Assembly (NCBI GenBank): GCA_944393255.1
Contig: CALXZP010000065.1
Span: 1-36,131 of the forward strand
DNA: 36,131 nt
DNA from: an uncultured Clostridia bacterium
GTDB lineage: Bacteria > Bacillota > Clostridia > UBA1381
Reading direction: 5' to 3'
Shown: in pieces, positions 22,491 through 33,800 of the stretch
Layout of the letters: every line of letters starts with the position of its first letter
How positions within the stretch are numbered: position 1 is the first letter of the stretch
Notes under the pieces: generated by a model
What the model was told of the DNA's origin: nothing
Database searches by the model: none
The model's input: the letters and a program-made list of their open reading frames with translations, nothing else
Position numbers and translations under genes: made by a program

Positions 22491-24232
22491 CAGACTCCCG
22501 GAGGGCTCAGCAGACCTAAAACCGCTTTTTTGAACCTGCCGAGCTTTTCTTCCGCTTCTTCCGGCGAATCGCCTCTCACGCCCATATAAAGCTTTATTTT
22601 CGGCTCTGTTCCCGACGGTCGTATACAGCACCATGTGTCCTCCGGCATACCGAAATACAGCACGTTCGATCTGGGCAGACCCGTTTGCGACGCTTCGCCG
22701 CCCGCTATGCGGATATCCTTCAAATAGTCGCAGAATACCTCCGTTTCATACCCGCCTATCCGTTTCGGCGGATCGCTTCGCACCCTGTCCATCACAGCCC
22801 GTATCTGCGCCGCGCCCTCAATACCGCTCATCGTTACGGTATAAAGCTCCTCCTTATAAAAGCCGCAGCGTTCGTACAGCTCACGGAGCTGCTCCGGCAG
22901 AGAGCTGCCGCGCTCCCTGTAATAGGCCGCCGCCTCGCAGAGCATCGTTACTGCGGCGGCAGCGTCCTTGTCGCGTGCATAGGTCCCGGCAAGGCAGCCG
23001 TAGCTCTCCTCATATCCGAACAGAAATTCATGCGAGCCGTCCTCCTCGAACCGCTTTATCTGCTCGCCTATGTATTTGAAGCCGGTCAGCGTTTCTATCA
23101 CATCCGCGCCCATATCCCGGGCGATCCTCCGTCCGAGCCGCCCGGACACTATCGTGGTCACCACCGCCCCGTTTTCGGGCAGCATGCCCTTTTCACGGAG
23201 CCGCCCGAGCCTGTAGGCGCAGAGCAGCGCGCCTATCATATTGCCCGTGAACGGCTTATATCTGCCGTCTCTGTCCTTTGCATAAACTCCGAGCCTGTCG
23301 GCGTCGGGATCGGTAGCAAGCACGAGGTCTGCATCCGTTTTTTCGGCAAGCTCCAAGGCGAGCCTGAACGCGCCCGGATCCTCCGGATTGGGGCTGCTCA
23401 CCGTTGGGAACGCCCCGTCCGGCTTTTCCTGCTCCGGCACAACGTACACGTTTTCAAAGCCGAGTTCGCCCAGTATCCTTCTGACGGGGATATTGCCCGT
23501 TCCGTGCAGGGGCGTATATACTATCCTCAGATTCTCCGCCTCTTTTTTCACAGCCTCCGGCTCCAGCACCAGCGACTTTACCGCCTCGATGTAGCGGTCG
23601 TCTGTCTCAGCGCCGATAACGGCGTACAGTCCTGCCGCCTCCGCCTCGGCAGCGGTCGTCGTCCTCACATCGCCGAGACTCTTCACCGCACTGATCTCCG
23701 CCATTATCTCTTCGTCCTTCGGATACGTTATCTGCGCGCCGTCCTCCCAGTACACCTTGAAGCCGTTGTACTCCGCAGGGTTATGGCTGGCGGTCACGAC
23801 CGCCCCGGCGATACAGCCCAGATGCCGCACGGCAAAGGACAGCTCGGGAGTTGGGCGCAGACTGTCGAACATGTATACCCTGATACCGTTCGCCGCCAGG
23901 CAGAGCGCCGCCGCCTCGGCCAATTCCCGCGACATATGCCTCGAATCGTGCGCTATCACCGCGCCGCGTCCGCAGCCGTTTTCCTTTTTTATGAGATTTG
24001 CAAGCCCCTGGGCAGCTTTCCCTACGGTGTAAACGTTCATCCTGTTCGTTCCCGCGCCCATGATGCCGCGCATACCTCCGGTGCCGAAGCTCAGGTCGGT
24101 ATAGAACCGCTCCCGTATCTCCTTTTCGTCGCCCTCTATTGCGAGAAGCTCAGCTCTGGTATCCTCATCGAAGTACGAATCGGTACACCAGCGCTCATAG
24201 TTTTTCAGTATCTCTTCATCCGTGTAAGCCAT
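22490..24232 (-). CDS. Phosphoglucomutase (phospho-sugar mutase), cluster copy
   Basis: A 580-residue alpha-D-phosphohexomutase, a diverged paralogue of the one at 4896-6629. The phosphoserine loop is TASHNPAEYNG (Ser149), the metal loop ATDPDADRLG, the sugar loop GYEESYG, and the phosphate loop RPSGTEPKIKLY. All are intact. Its start is one base from the stop of the GH3 gene, which is downstream of GH94. It therefore probably turns the glucose-1-phosphate made by cellobiose phosphorylase into glucose-6-phosphate. A short palindrome and seven Ts follow the stop (22490 to 22474) and may end the transcript. Confidence 0.93.
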   Translation of the reverse strand: MAYTDEEILKNYERWCTDSYFDEDTRAELLAIEGDEKEIRERFYTDLSFGTGGMRGIMGAGTNRMNVYTVGKAAQGLANLIKKENGCGRGAVIAHDSRHMSRELAEAAALCLAANGIRVYMFDSLRPTPELSFAVRHLGCIAGAVVTASHNPAEYNGFKVYWEDGAQITYPKDEEIMAEISAVKSLGDVRTTTAAEAEAAGLYAVIGAETDDRYIEAVKSLVLEPEAVKKEAENLRIVYTPLHGTGNIPVRRILGELGFENVYVVPEQEKPDGAFPTVSSPNPEDPGAFRLALELAEKTDADLVLATDPDADRLGVYAKDRDGRYKPFTGNMIGALLCAYRLGRLREKGMLPENGAVVTTIVSGRLGRRIARDMGADVIETLTGFKYIGEQIKRFEEDGSHEFLFGYEESYGCLAGTYARDKDAAAAVTMLCEAAAYYRERGSSLPEQLRELYERCGFYKEELYTVTMSGIEGAAQIRAVMDRVRSDPPKRIGGYETEVFCDYLKDIRIAGGEASQTGLPRSNVLYFGMPEDTWCCIRPSGTEPKIKLYMGVRGDSPEEAEEKLGRFKKAVLGLLSPPGV

Positions 24233-24233
24233 A

Positions 24234-26528
24234 TCAGTCTATCTTCATTATCATCCTCAGTATCCTCTGCACACAGACCTCAAGCTCCGCGCGCGTCAGC
24301 TCGCCTTCCTCTATCGCCTTAACAACGTCGTCCGGACTGCCCTCGGGCATCCTTATGTCGTTTCCGGCTCTCAGCTCCTTATACTGCTCCGCAAGATTGC
24401 ACCAGTCGGTGGTTATCATGCCGCCGTAGCCCCACTCGCCGCGCAGGATATTGGTTATAAGCTCGTAGTTTTCCGACGCCCTCACTCCGTTCACCCGGTT
24501 ATACGCCGTCATTATCATCCATGGCTGCGATTTCTTCACGCATATCTCAAAGCCCTTGAGATATATTTCGCGCAGAGCGCGCTCGGACATCCTCGAATCG
24601 GAATTATACCTGTTCTCCTCCTTGTTATTTGCGCAGAAATGCTTTACCGACGGGGAGATGTTCTGCGACTGTATACCCTCTACCTTCGCCGCCGCCATTA
24701 TACCCGCGATAAGCGGATCCTCCGAGAAATATTCAAAATTCCTGCCGCAGAGCGGATTTCTGTGTATGTTCATCGCAGGCGTGAGCCATACGCCCATGTT
24801 GTTTTCCTTTACCTCCTTCGCGCCCGCCGCGCCTATCTTATACATAAGCTCCGGATCCCAGGTGCACGCTATCTGCGTCGCGCACGGAAACGCCGTTGTG
24901 CACACGCCGGTCTTTCTGTCCACCCGCAGTCCTGCAGGGCCGTCCGCAGTCATTATGTTCGGTATCCCGAACTCCTCAAGTCCGCCCATGCCGAAGGTGT
25001 TGGCCACGCCGGTATTCGGCTTTCCGCCGGCCAGCTCCGCCAGCTGCCTGTCCGAAAGCTGCGCGGTGAACTCATCAAGCGTCACTCTGCCCTCGGCAGC
25101 GTCTGTAAGCATCGCCTTTTCGGCCGGAGGCTCAGCAGTGTTCGACTCATGCGCACAGCCGTATTCTTTTATCTCGTATGAGCTAAGCTCCTCAAAGCTC
25201 CCGTCGGGACGCATACGCTTTCCCGCTATGCTCGGCGCGCACTGCCTTGAAAGCTGCTCCGTTACCATATCGTTCTCTGCAACGTATTCAAAGTCCGCCT
25301 TTACCGTATCCCTTACCGAGCTGCCGACATAAAACGCATAGCTGCCCTTTTCGAGCACGTACGCCGACTCCTTCACGCGCCCCGTATCGTCGTAGCTCGC
25401 CATTGAAGCGATATCAAATTCCATGAACACGGTACGCGTTTCACCCGGCTCCAGCTCCTTTGTTTTCGCAAACGCCGCAAGCTCCCTTGCCGGCTTGCCG
25501 AGCCTGCCCTGCGGCGCGCTGCAGTATACCTGTACTACCTCTTTGCCGCTGACGCTGCCGGTATTGGTCACGTCGGCCCTGACCTTTATCCTGCCGTTCT
25601 CTTCGCTCACCGAGACTCCCGATATCTCAAACCCGGTATACGACAGCCCGAAACCAAACGGATAATTGACCCGCCCGCACGCGCCCGGGATCGTTTCAAA
25701 ATAGCGGTAGCCCACGTATATATCCTCATAGTAATTCACATAATCCACAAACTCGGTGAAGCTCTCCGTGGAAGGGTAGTCCGAAAGCTTTTTCGCAAAG
25801 GTATCTACCAGCTTGCCAGACGGGTTTACGTCGCCGCAGAGTATATCGGCAACGGCAAGCCCGCCCTCTATGCCCGACTGCCATGCGTACAGCACTGCAC
25901 CTATAGCGTCGTCCGAATAGTACCATTCGGTGTCGGTCTGCGCTCCCGCATTTATCACAACCGCTATATTGCGGAAGCTTTTTTTTACCGTTTCTATCAT
26001 CTTCCGCTCGCCCGCGCTGAGATAAAAATCTCCGTCGTCATATCCGCCCTTTCTGTCCGCAAACTCGCCCGAAAAACGGCATATCGTTATGAGCGCCGTA
26101 TCGGTGAACGCCCGCGCCCTTTCGACTATCTCCGCAGGCAGCTCCGGCTCCTCCGTCCTGCCGTTTTCCGTTCCGGCAGCGTACTGCTTTTCGACCTCGG
26201 CTTTATAGAACCCGCTCAGCTCCTCAAAAATGCTCAGCTTGCCCTCTCCGGCTTTTATGCTCAGTCCATCGTATATATTCCTCACGTATTCGACCGTAAC
26301 GTCGCCGCTGCCGCCGCCGCTCTTTACGTAATCTATCTGCGCCTTGCCGAACACCGCTATCTTAGCGCCCGGACGAAACGGCAGCACGCCGCTGTTTTTG
26401 AGCAGCACCATGCCCTCTGCGGCAGCTGACCTCGAAAGCTCTATATGCTCTCTGCACGCCGTTACCCTTCTTCCGTCCGCGCCCATCGGCAGGCACGGAG
26501 TATAATTAGCTCTCGCCCATCTTTCCAT
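24234..26528 (-). CDS. Glycoside hydrolase family 3 beta-glucosidase, permuted domain order
   Basis: A 764-residue GH3 enzyme in which the usual C-terminal part comes first. Residues about 30-290 form the alpha/beta sandwich (VLLKNSGVLPF, GAKIAVFGKAQ, GLSYTGFE at its end), 300-420 the fibronectin-like domain (VTNTGSVSGKEVVQVY), and about 480-764 the TIM barrel, with GPAGLRVDRKTG, VKHFCANNKEENRY and the nucleophile in MITTDWC (Asp708). The acid/base Glu is normally on the sandwich domain. Such reversed GH3 enzymes are known in rumen and gut Clostridia. No signal peptide. Ribosome site aaggagat lies 6 bases before ATG 26528. It releases glucose from beta-linked oligosaccharides. Confidence 0.93.
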   Translation of the reverse strand: MERWARANYTPCLPMGADGRRVTACREHIELSRSAAAEGMVLLKNSGVLPFRPGAKIAVFGKAQIDYVKSGGGSGDVTVEYVRNIYDGLSIKAGEGKLSIFEELSGFYKAEVEKQYAAGTENGRTEEPELPAEIVERARAFTDTALITICRFSGEFADRKGGYDDGDFYLSAGERKMIETVKKSFRNIAVVINAGAQTDTEWYYSDDAIGAVLYAWQSGIEGGLAVADILCGDVNPSGKLVDTFAKKLSDYPSTESFTEFVDYVNYYEDIYVGYRYFETIPGACGRVNYPFGFGLSYTGFEISGVSVSEENGRIKVRADVTNTGSVSGKEVVQVYCSAPQGRLGKPARELAAFAKTKELEPGETRTVFMEFDIASMASYDDTGRVKESAYVLEKGSYAFYVGSSVRDTVKADFEYVAENDMVTEQLSRQCAPSIAGKRMRPDGSFEELSSYEIKEYGCAHESNTAEPPAEKAMLTDAAEGRVTLDEFTAQLSDRQLAELAGGKPNTGVANTFGMGGLEEFGIPNIMTADGPAGLRVDRKTGVCTTAFPCATQIACTWDPELMYKIGAAGAKEVKENNMGVWLTPAMNIHRNPLCGRNFEYFSEDPLIAGIMAAAKVEGIQSQNISPSVKHFCANNKEENRYNSDSRMSERALREIYLKGFEICVKKSQPWMIMTAYNRVNGVRASENYELITNILRGEWGYGGMITTDWCNLAEQYKELRAGNDIRMPEGSPDDVVKAIEEGELTRAELEVCVQRILRMIMKID

Positions 26529-26612
26529 AAATCCATCTCCTTATGTAATAATTTCAAATTCATATTTAAATCGCCGCTAAACGCTCATATACCTTTCGCA
26601 CGCCGCATTTTT

Positions 26613-29045
26613 TCAGACGCTGTCAGAGACCCTTACTCTGCACACAGGCGCGTCCGACGATACGGTGTTTCCGTTAACGGTTCCGTTCTCCGCCTCTATC
26701 CTCAGCTTGCCGGAGCCTGTGTTTTCAACGCTTATTATGTACTTTGTACCCCTGAACCGCCTTGTGACCTCGAACGAGCCTATCCCGCGCGATATGCACG
26801 GATCTATCACAAGCCCGTCGAAATCCGGGCGTATGCCCAGAAGATACTGGGTCACGGCGCAGTAGTTCCACGCCGCCGTGCCGGTGAGCCACGAATTTTT
26901 CGCCTCGCCAGCCCTGGGCGCGTCGCGCCCGGCGATCATCTGTGAATACACATAGGGTTCCGTACGGTGTATATCGCTCTTATCCTCGATATACGCCGGG
27001 GCTATCTTCTTATACAGCCCGAATGCGCGTTCGCCGTTCCCGAGCACCGTCTCGGCTATCATTATCCACGGGTTATTGTGGCAGAACACACCCGCGTTCT
27101 CCTTATAGCCCGGCAGGAACGAGGTTATCTCGCCCAGCTCAAGATGATAGACCGTATACGGAGGATATACCAGGACTATGCCCTGCTCGCATTCAAGATA
27201 TTTCTCGACGCTGTCGAGCGCCTTCCGCGCCCTGCCGTCCTCCGCGCCTATGCCCGCCATAACGCAGAAGCCCTGCGGCTCGATAAATATCTTTCCCTCC
27301 TCGCACTCCTTTGAGCCGACCTTGTTACCGAACGCGTCGTAAGCTCTCAGAAACCACTCGCCGTCGTAGCCGTGCTCAAGCACCGCCTCGGTCATCTTGT
27401 CCGTTTCGCACCTTATATACTTGGCAGCCGTTTTGTTTCCGAGCTTTTCATACAGCCTCGCAAACTCCTTGCCTATATACACGAACATCCCCGCTATGAA
27501 TACCGACTCGGCAACTCTGCCGTCCGGGTCGCCGTAGGTCTGGAACATCTCATCCGGAGTGTCGGAGAAGCAGTTCAGGTTCAGGCAGTCGTTCCAGTCG
27601 GCTCTGCCGATTAGCGGCAGTCCGTGCGGGCCGAGATTGTTGAGAACATGGTCGAACGAGCGGTTGAGGTGCTCGAGCAGCGTTGCCGTTTTGGTCTTAT
27701 CGCAGTCGAACGGAACCTGCTCTTCAAGTATGCCCAGATCTCCCGTCTCCTTTATATATGCTATCGCCGCAAGCACCAGCCAAAGCGGATCGTCGTTGAA
27801 GCCGCCGCCTATCTCGTTATTGCCCTGCTTCGTGAGCGGCTGGTACTGGTGGTACGCGCTGCCGTCCTCGAACTGAGTGGATGCGATATCTATTATTCGC
27901 TCCCTCGCCCGCTCCGGTATCTGGTGCACGAAGCCGAGCAGATCCTGGTTGGAATCACGGAAGCCCATGCCTCGTCCTATGCCCGTCTCATAATACGATG
28001 CGCTGCGGGACATATTGAACGTCACCATGCACTGGTACGGGTTCCAGATGTTGACCATCCTGTTCAGCTTTTCATCGTCCGAGCTCAGGGAGAACACCGA
28101 GAGAAGCCCGTCCCAGTACTCGGCGAGCTTTTCAAGCTCCTTATCGCACTGCTCCGGCGCTGCGTACCGTGCCGCCATCGCTTCCGCCTTAGTCTTGTTT
28201 ATGACATTGCGGCTCTCAAACTTTTCGTCCTTGCCGTTTTCTATATAGCCGAGCACGAATATGTATTCCCTGCTCCCGCCCGGCTCAAGCGTAATATTTA
28301 TCATATGCGACGCCATCGGATACCAGCCCGATGCTACCGAATCCGCGCTCCTGCCGTTTATGACGCTGTCGGGACTGTCGAAGCCGTTGAACGCGCCCAG
28401 GAACGTATCACGGTCCGTATCGAAGCCGTCTATCGGCGCGTTTACCGAATAGAACGCGTAGTGATCCCTGCGCTCGCGGTATTCGGTTTTGTGATATATG
28501 AAGCTGCCCTTGATCTCAACCTCGCCCACGCTCAGATTGCGCTGGTAGTTAAGCATATCGTCCTGCGCGTTCCACAGGCAGAACTCAACGAACGAAAACA
28601 GCTTGATGTTTTTTTCGGCATCCGTCTCATTCGTTATCCTGACGCGGTGCACCTCGCAGTTATCATTGAGCGGGACGAACGCCGTCTGGCTGACGCTAAC
28701 GCCGCCGCGGCTGCCGGTTATCTTGGTATAGCCGAGACCATGCCGGCACTCATAGCTGTCAAGCTCCTTTTTCATAGGCATATACGAGGGCGTCCAGCAG
28801 TCGCCGCCGTCGTTTATATAGAAATACCGTCCGCCGTTGTCCGCCGGAACGTTGTTATAGCGGTATCTGAGTATTCGCCTGTGTCTTGCATCCTTATAGA
28901 AGCAGTAGCCCCCCGCCGTGTTCGAGATCATCGAAAAAAAATCGTTTGTTCCTAAATAGTTTATCCACGGCAGCGGCGTTCTGGGAGTATTTATAACGTA
29001 CTCCCTGTGTTCATCGTCAAAATATCCGTACTTTATGGTGATCAC
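26613..29045 (-). CDS. Glycoside hydrolase family 94, cellobiose phosphorylase
   Basis: An approximately 810-residue phosphorylase that converts cellobiose plus phosphate to glucose-1-phosphate and glucose. Highly typical blocks run along it: [67 protein letters not shown] and the catalytic [12 protein letters not shown] (Asp486 as acid). The match to clostridial cellobiose phosphorylases is strong, so this specificity is well supported. The annotated GTG at 29045 overlaps the ribosome site aaggag (29050-29045). The codon at the right spacing (8 bases) is ATA at 29036, and the usual family N-terminus (MKFGFFDD) begins there. The true start is therefore uncertain. Confidence 0.96.
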   Translation of the reverse strand: MITIKYGYFDDEHREYVINTPRTPLPWINYLGTNDFFSMISNTAGGYCFYKDARHRRILRYRYNNVPADNGGRYFYINDGGDCWTPSYMPMKKELDSYECRHGLGYTKITGSRGGVSVSQTAFVPLNDNCEVHRVRITNETDAEKNIKLFSFVEFCLWNAQDDMLNYQRNLSVGEVEIKGSFIYHKTEYRERRDHYAFYSVNAPIDGFDTDRDTFLGAFNGFDSPDSVINGRSADSVASGWYPMASHMINITLEPGGSREYIFVLGYIENGKDEKFESRNVINKTKAEAMAARYAAPEQCDKELEKLAEYWDGLLSVFSLSSDDEKLNRMVNIWNPYQCMVTFNMSRSASYYETGIGRGMGFRDSNQDLLGFVHQIPERARERIIDIASTQFEDGSAYHQYQPLTKQGNNEIGGGFNDDPLWLVLAAIAYIKETGDLGILEEQVPFDCDKTKTATLLEHLNRSFDHVLNNLGPHGLPLIGRADWNDCLNLNCFSDTPDEMFQTYGDPDGRVAESVFIAGMFVYIGKEFARLYEKLGNKTAAKYIRCETDKMTEAVLEHGYDGEWFLRAYDAFGNKVGSKECEEGKIFIEPQGFCVMAGIGAEDGRARKALDSVEKYLECEQGIVLVYPPYTVYHLELGEITSFLPGYKENAGVFCHNNPWIMIAETVLGNGERAFGLYKKIAPAYIEDKSDIHRTEPYVYSQMIAGRDAPRAGEAKNSWLTGTAAWNYCAVTQYLLGIRPDFDGLVIDPCISRGIGSFEVTRRFRGTKYIISVENTGSGKLRIEAENGTVNGNTVSSDAPVCRVRVSDSV

Positions 29046-29071
29046 TCCTTATATAGTATTCTGCGGTCTCA

Positions 29072-29827
29072 TCATAGCTTTTCGGCTAACCATTCCACCG
29101 CGTTGGCGAGCATGACGTCGCTGCACCAATGCCCGCCCTTATATTCAATATATCTGTAATCGCCGCTCCTGTCCTTATACAGCGGACGGAGCTTTTCATT
29201 GAGCCGCCGCGTTCCCGTCACAGGCACCACGGTATCCTCCGTGCTGTTCTGGATGAGCAGCGCCGTGCCCGCCATTTTCTCATAGTGCGTAAGCGGCATT
29301 TCCGCGATCACGCGCTCCCTCACAACCGGGTCGGTGTCATCCCAGTCCAGGCTGTTGCCGTATTTATCGGTGAGGTCGGGCGAGCCTATTATAGGCGCGG
29401 CGGCCTTTATGCGGCTGTCCTTAGTCATGGTCATGAACGCTACATACCCGCCCTGGGATATCCCCGACATGCCCGTCCTTGATACGTCCGCCATTTCGCT
29501 TCCGCTGTAATAGTCGATTATCCTCGACATGTCCTCCGCCATAAGCAGAAGCATATCGAGATAGTATTCCTTGTACAGCGAGGTCTCGAGCATCATCCTC
29601 AGCTTATCGTCACCGCGCTCGCCGTGCCATACCGCGTCAACAAGCACGCAGAAGCAGCCGCGTTCGGCAAGCCGCGCTCCCATCTCGAGCATCTGAAGCC
29701 TGTTCCCTCCGGTGCCGTGGTTCAATATCACCAGCGGCGCGTTCGAGACGCCCTCCGCATAACATTCCGTTACCGGGATGCCGTTATCCGTTATGGTCTT
29801 TCCCTCAAGCAGTATCTTCTTTCCCAT
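29072..29827 (-). CDS. Alpha/beta hydrolase family esterase
   Basis: A 251-residue alpha/beta hydrolase. The oxyanion region is ILNHGTGGNR, the nucleophile elbow GISQGG (Ser124), the acid in NSTEDTVVPV, and the His in KGGHWC. It resembles peptidase S9/acetyl esterase-like intracellular esterases; the bond cleaved is unknown. It lies between the nucleoside-hydrolase gene (gap 13 bp) and GH94 (gap 26 bp), so it is in the same operon. The start has gaggt 10 bases upstream. Confidence 0.85.
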   Translation of the reverse strand: MGKKILLEGKTITDNGIPVTECYAEGVSNAPLVILNHGTGGNRLQMLEMGARLAERGCFCVLVDAVWHGERGDDKLRMMLETSLYKEYYLDMLLLMAEDMSRIIDYYSGSEMADVSRTGMSGISQGGYVAFMTMTKDSRIKAAAPIIGSPDLTDKYGNSLDWDDTDPVVRERVIAEMPLTHYEKMAGTALLIQNSTEDTVVPVTGTRRLNEKLRPLYKDRSGDYRYIEYKGGHWCSDVMLANAVEWLAEKL

Positions 29828-29840
29828 TTCTGTATATACC

Positions 29841-30767
29841 TCAATTCCCGTATTTTAAGAGCTTGTTTACAAGGTCTCTGAAAAGCGCGTCGCGGTCTAT
29901 ATACCGCACATAGCGTATGAGCTTCCCGTCCGCGGCGGGCGAATATTTAAGATCATATCCGGGCATACGGCACGGGAGGAGCGCCGAGTCCATAAACCTT
30001 CCCCCATCGTTCATTAGCCACGCCGCTGCGGTCACGTCCCAGATTATCCTCGACCACGGCATACCGTCCCAGTCACGCTGCGCGCGCATAACGTTATCCA
30101 CAAGGAAATCGCAGACCTTGTTTTTGCCGCCGAGCCAATATCTGAATTCCTGCTCCGATATGGCAAACTGCGTCACAACTCCCGCGCAGGGCAGCTGCAC
30201 TACCGGAACACCGCTTGAAAACAGCACCCGCGCCGCAGCTATATCCTGCTCCATATTGAATTCACGGCAGTCCCTGCCGCTGTGATAAGCGTTCCCGCCG
30301 AGCCAGACCACAACTATATTCTCCGCGATCTCCGGCGCGGCTATGAGCGCGGACGCTATATTCGTGAGCGCCGCTATCGCCACAACGTACAGCGGACGCT
30401 CCGGCGAATACAGCCGCGCCCGCGCCGCGAGGTCTCGCGACGCATCCGACGCCGAGGGCGTTTTCTCATCCGCAAGATACTCCTCCGCGCCGCGGAAAAC
30501 AGAGCCGCTCAGCTCCGTCCTGTCCGCGAGCTCCAGTATCGACATTATCTCGTCATAGCTCTTTAGCATGCCGTCCTTGGGCGACGATGACTTTTCATTG
30601 AAAAACGGAGCGGCGTATACCGCTTTCAGGCTGACCTTTTCGCCGCAGCCGAGCATATACGCGAGCGCAAACTGGTCGTCCGCCTCGTTATACGTATCCG
30701 TATCGAGCACCGCGTCGATCCTGCCCTCGGGTACGCTGAGATTTTTTAAAAGCTGTTCCTCTGTCAT
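29841..30767 (-). CDS. Nucleoside hydrolase (IUNH superfamily)
   Basis: A 308-residue protein of the inosine-uridine nucleoside N-ribohydrolase fold. The Ca2+-binding N-terminal motif is DTDTYNEADD (residues 22-31). The middle motif is VVWLGGNAYHSG and the C-terminal Asp is in IIWDVTAAAW. Enzymes of this superfamily cleave N-ribosidic bonds, but some members in sugar clusters may act on other glycosides. No substrate is claimed. The ribosome site aaaggagg is 6 bases upstream. It lies between the large esterases and the phosphorylase, an unusual partner for a fibre cluster. Confidence 0.9.
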   Translation of the reverse strand: MTEEQLLKNLSVPEGRIDAVLDTDTYNEADDQFALAYMLGCGEKVSLKAVYAAPFFNEKSSSPKDGMLKSYDEIMSILELADRTELSGSVFRGAEEYLADEKTPSASDASRDLAARARLYSPERPLYVVAIAALTNIASALIAAPEIAENIVVVWLGGNAYHSGRDCREFNMEQDIAAARVLFSSGVPVVQLPCAGVVTQFAISEQEFRYWLGGKNKVCDFLVDNVMRAQRDWDGMPWSRIIWDVTAAAWLMNDGGRFMDSALLPCRMPGYDLKYSPAADGKLIRYVRYIDRDALFRDLVNKLLKYGN

Positions 30768-30811
30768 GAAATTCCTCCTTTACCGCGTACCGCAAAACAA
30801 AGGCTTCACGG

Positions 30812-33800
30812 TCATCTGTCCAGAACCGCCTTGTACGCATTGTAATACCTGTGTCCGAACTCAAGCTGTCCCTTCGCGCTGAAATGCACTCTGTCCGCTT
30901 CCGCTCCCGTGTAGCAGCCGGTTGAATACCGGCTCAGGATAAGCTCCGGGTCGGAGGACGATGCGAAGCCGAATGCGGCTATATAGTCCTCCTGCCGCGC
31001 CGTCTTGAGATTGTGCTGCGCGGAGCCGAGACCGTCCTCGGACAGTCCTCCGGCTATGAAAGGCGTTTCCATATCGCCGAACGCAAGGCGGAAGTCATAG
31101 AGCACGTTCCTTAGCCGCGCGTGGTAATCGGCGTTGTTCATATTCGATTCGCCCTGGTGCCACAGTATACCCGCAAGCTCGCCGCCGCCCTCCAGCGCTG
31201 CCCTTACACGTTCTATCGTGTTTTCATACCCGTTCGCCGCAGGGTCGTCCGATTCCCGCTCGTATATGTCTATCGAGCAGCCGGCCTGCGAATTAACTAT
31301 AAGCCCGATGACCTTATCCGGATTTTCGTCCGCCCAGTCCTCGGCAAAGCTGTAGCCCATGTTTATGCCGTATTGCAGACCCACGCCGCCGTTGTAGTCG
31401 TGATACGACTCCGACCAGGTTATCTGCGAATATCTGCTGTACTTGTGCGATGCGTGTTCAAATTCATTGTTCTTATTTAAAAGCATAACGTTATCCGATA
31501 CCGGAAGCTCCTTATACCCTTCCGCAGCCGGGTTATTCGTTCCGGTCATATTCGACTGTCCCATCAGCAGGAACACATACTGCTTAGGAACGACCTTGAC
31601 TGTCACACTCGCTATCGCCGCGCCGTCCGAGGTTGAATATGCCGTTAAAGAAGCCGTTCCCGCGCCCGTACCCGTTACGGCCGAGCCGTTCACAGCCGCA
31701 ACGCCGCTGCTGTCTGATACCCATTCCGCACCGTCCGCGTTTATCCAAAGCTCCGCGCTCTCACTCTTGTCTATCTCTATATTCTGCGCACATACGCCGT
31801 TCGGCTCGGATGAGAGCACACCGCAGAGCGGAGCGCCGTCCTTGCTCCAAAGGAACGCCTTCACATACGCCGCGCCGTCTCCCGGAGTAAGGCTCGCGGC
31901 TATCTCGTTTCCGTCCGCCGCTGACCGTTCCGATACAGTCAACGACTCCAATACGCCGTCTGCGGTATATGCCGCTATCATCAGCTTTACCGCGTTTGCG
32001 GCATCGTCGGCGCACGCCCTCAGCTCAGCTCTTGCGTATACCGTTTCGCCGCCCGTATAAGGCGCAGTATACTCACTGTCGGCACAGAGCCTGAAGTTTA
32101 CCGCCTCCGGCAGCTCCTTTATCTCTATCATCTTTTCCGCTTTAACGCCGTTGGTGAGATCCTCGGCCGTGACCGTGACCGTTCCGGACGCGCCGCTCTC
32201 TACAGTCAGGTATCTGCCGCTTACCGAAGCGCCTGCGCCTGATACCGAATATTTCACGCCGGACGAGACGGTGTACTCATCGCCGCTCTCCGTTATCCTC
32301 GTGCTCAGAGCGAACCTGCCGTTCTCCGCCGGGTTTATCACCTCCGGAAGCCCCTCAAGCTCCAGCCCGGACGGCTCGGTATATTCCGCCCTGAGGCTGT
32401 TAAGTCTCGCCTTCGTATAATGATTGCCTATAAGAACACAGCTGTATCGGACATATCTCGCCTCGATCGGCGCAAACCTTACCGTATGCTTTCCGCTGTT
32501 CTCCGGAACGCCGCCGGCATATACGTCCGAAACGCGCGTGTAATTTATGCCGTCGCTCGAAGCTTCTATGCTCCAGCTCATTATATCGGAAGCATCCTGA
32601 TCGACCGCGACCTTATTTATTATGTATTTTCCGCCAAGATCCAGCTCCGTCCCGGTCAGCTGCGTGCTGTCGTCCGCTCCGCAGCCCCCGGCATATTCCG
32701 CGCTTTCCCATGCTCCGGAAACAACCGGCGCTGCAAGCGGTTCCGCCGGCGGCTCCGGCGCGCGCCGCTGATACACCTCTATCTTTTCTGCCTGCCACGT
32801 TACGGGCGTGGTTATACTGCCGTTATCCGTTTCGCTTACCGCAAATTCAAACGCCGGCTGTGATATCATATCAACATTTTCATTCATCTTAGCCTCACAC
32901 ACCTTCTCGCCGTCGAGCGTTCCGACTATCGTTCCCGCTTCGGGATCGATGGTGTAGAGCAGAGTTCTCCACACGTCCTTCTTCGTCGGCGACAAAACGT
33001 TAACTCCATTGTCCATCCTCATCACGTACTGCGTAACGCCGTTGCTGTCGAACATGACCTGCGCACGCGGCAGCGTTACATTGTAATTGTCGGCAGTACA
33101 CTTGAACCTCAGCTTGAACACCGTCTTGCTGTCGAGCGAGACAGCCTCGGGCGACGACATTCTCAGACGCTGCCCCCACATGCTGCCCTTTGTCTGGTAC
33201 GTTTTGAATACACCTCCGCTCAGGCCGTATTCTATCGATCCGCCCGTCCAGTTTATGAACTCAAACGCGCCCGTTTCGGAAAGTATACTGCCGCTGAGCT
33301 TCATTCCGCTGCCTATATCAACTATTTTATGCGTGACAAGCCCGTCGCCCTCGTCGTCGCCCGGGTCCGTATACTCCGTATCGTCATCGGGCAGGGGCGT
33401 CGGCTGAGACGGCTCCGTCCCCTCTGAAGCCGGCCTTGTTACCGTAAAGCCCGTATACGTCCATGTCACGGGCGATACAAGAGCGGACTTTTCAAGGTTA
33501 GTCTCTCCTCTGTTCTGCACGGATACAAATATACCCCACGTGCCCGATATGCTGTCCTTTGCCTCATACTGCGCCGAGCCGAACGGCTCCCCGTCGAGAT
33601 AGCCCGTTATAACGCTGCTTTCGGGGTCTATAACGTATTTAAGCGTCCTTTCTTTATCCGCCATATCCTCGCTAAGCTCAAGCATGGGCGTTCTGACCTC
33701 TCTAAGCCCGTAAAAAAACATCGACACATTCGGCGCATTGCCGTAGTCCTCCGCCTCAATCCTGAATGTCACTTCAAACGTGAGCGGTCTGTCGAGCGTC

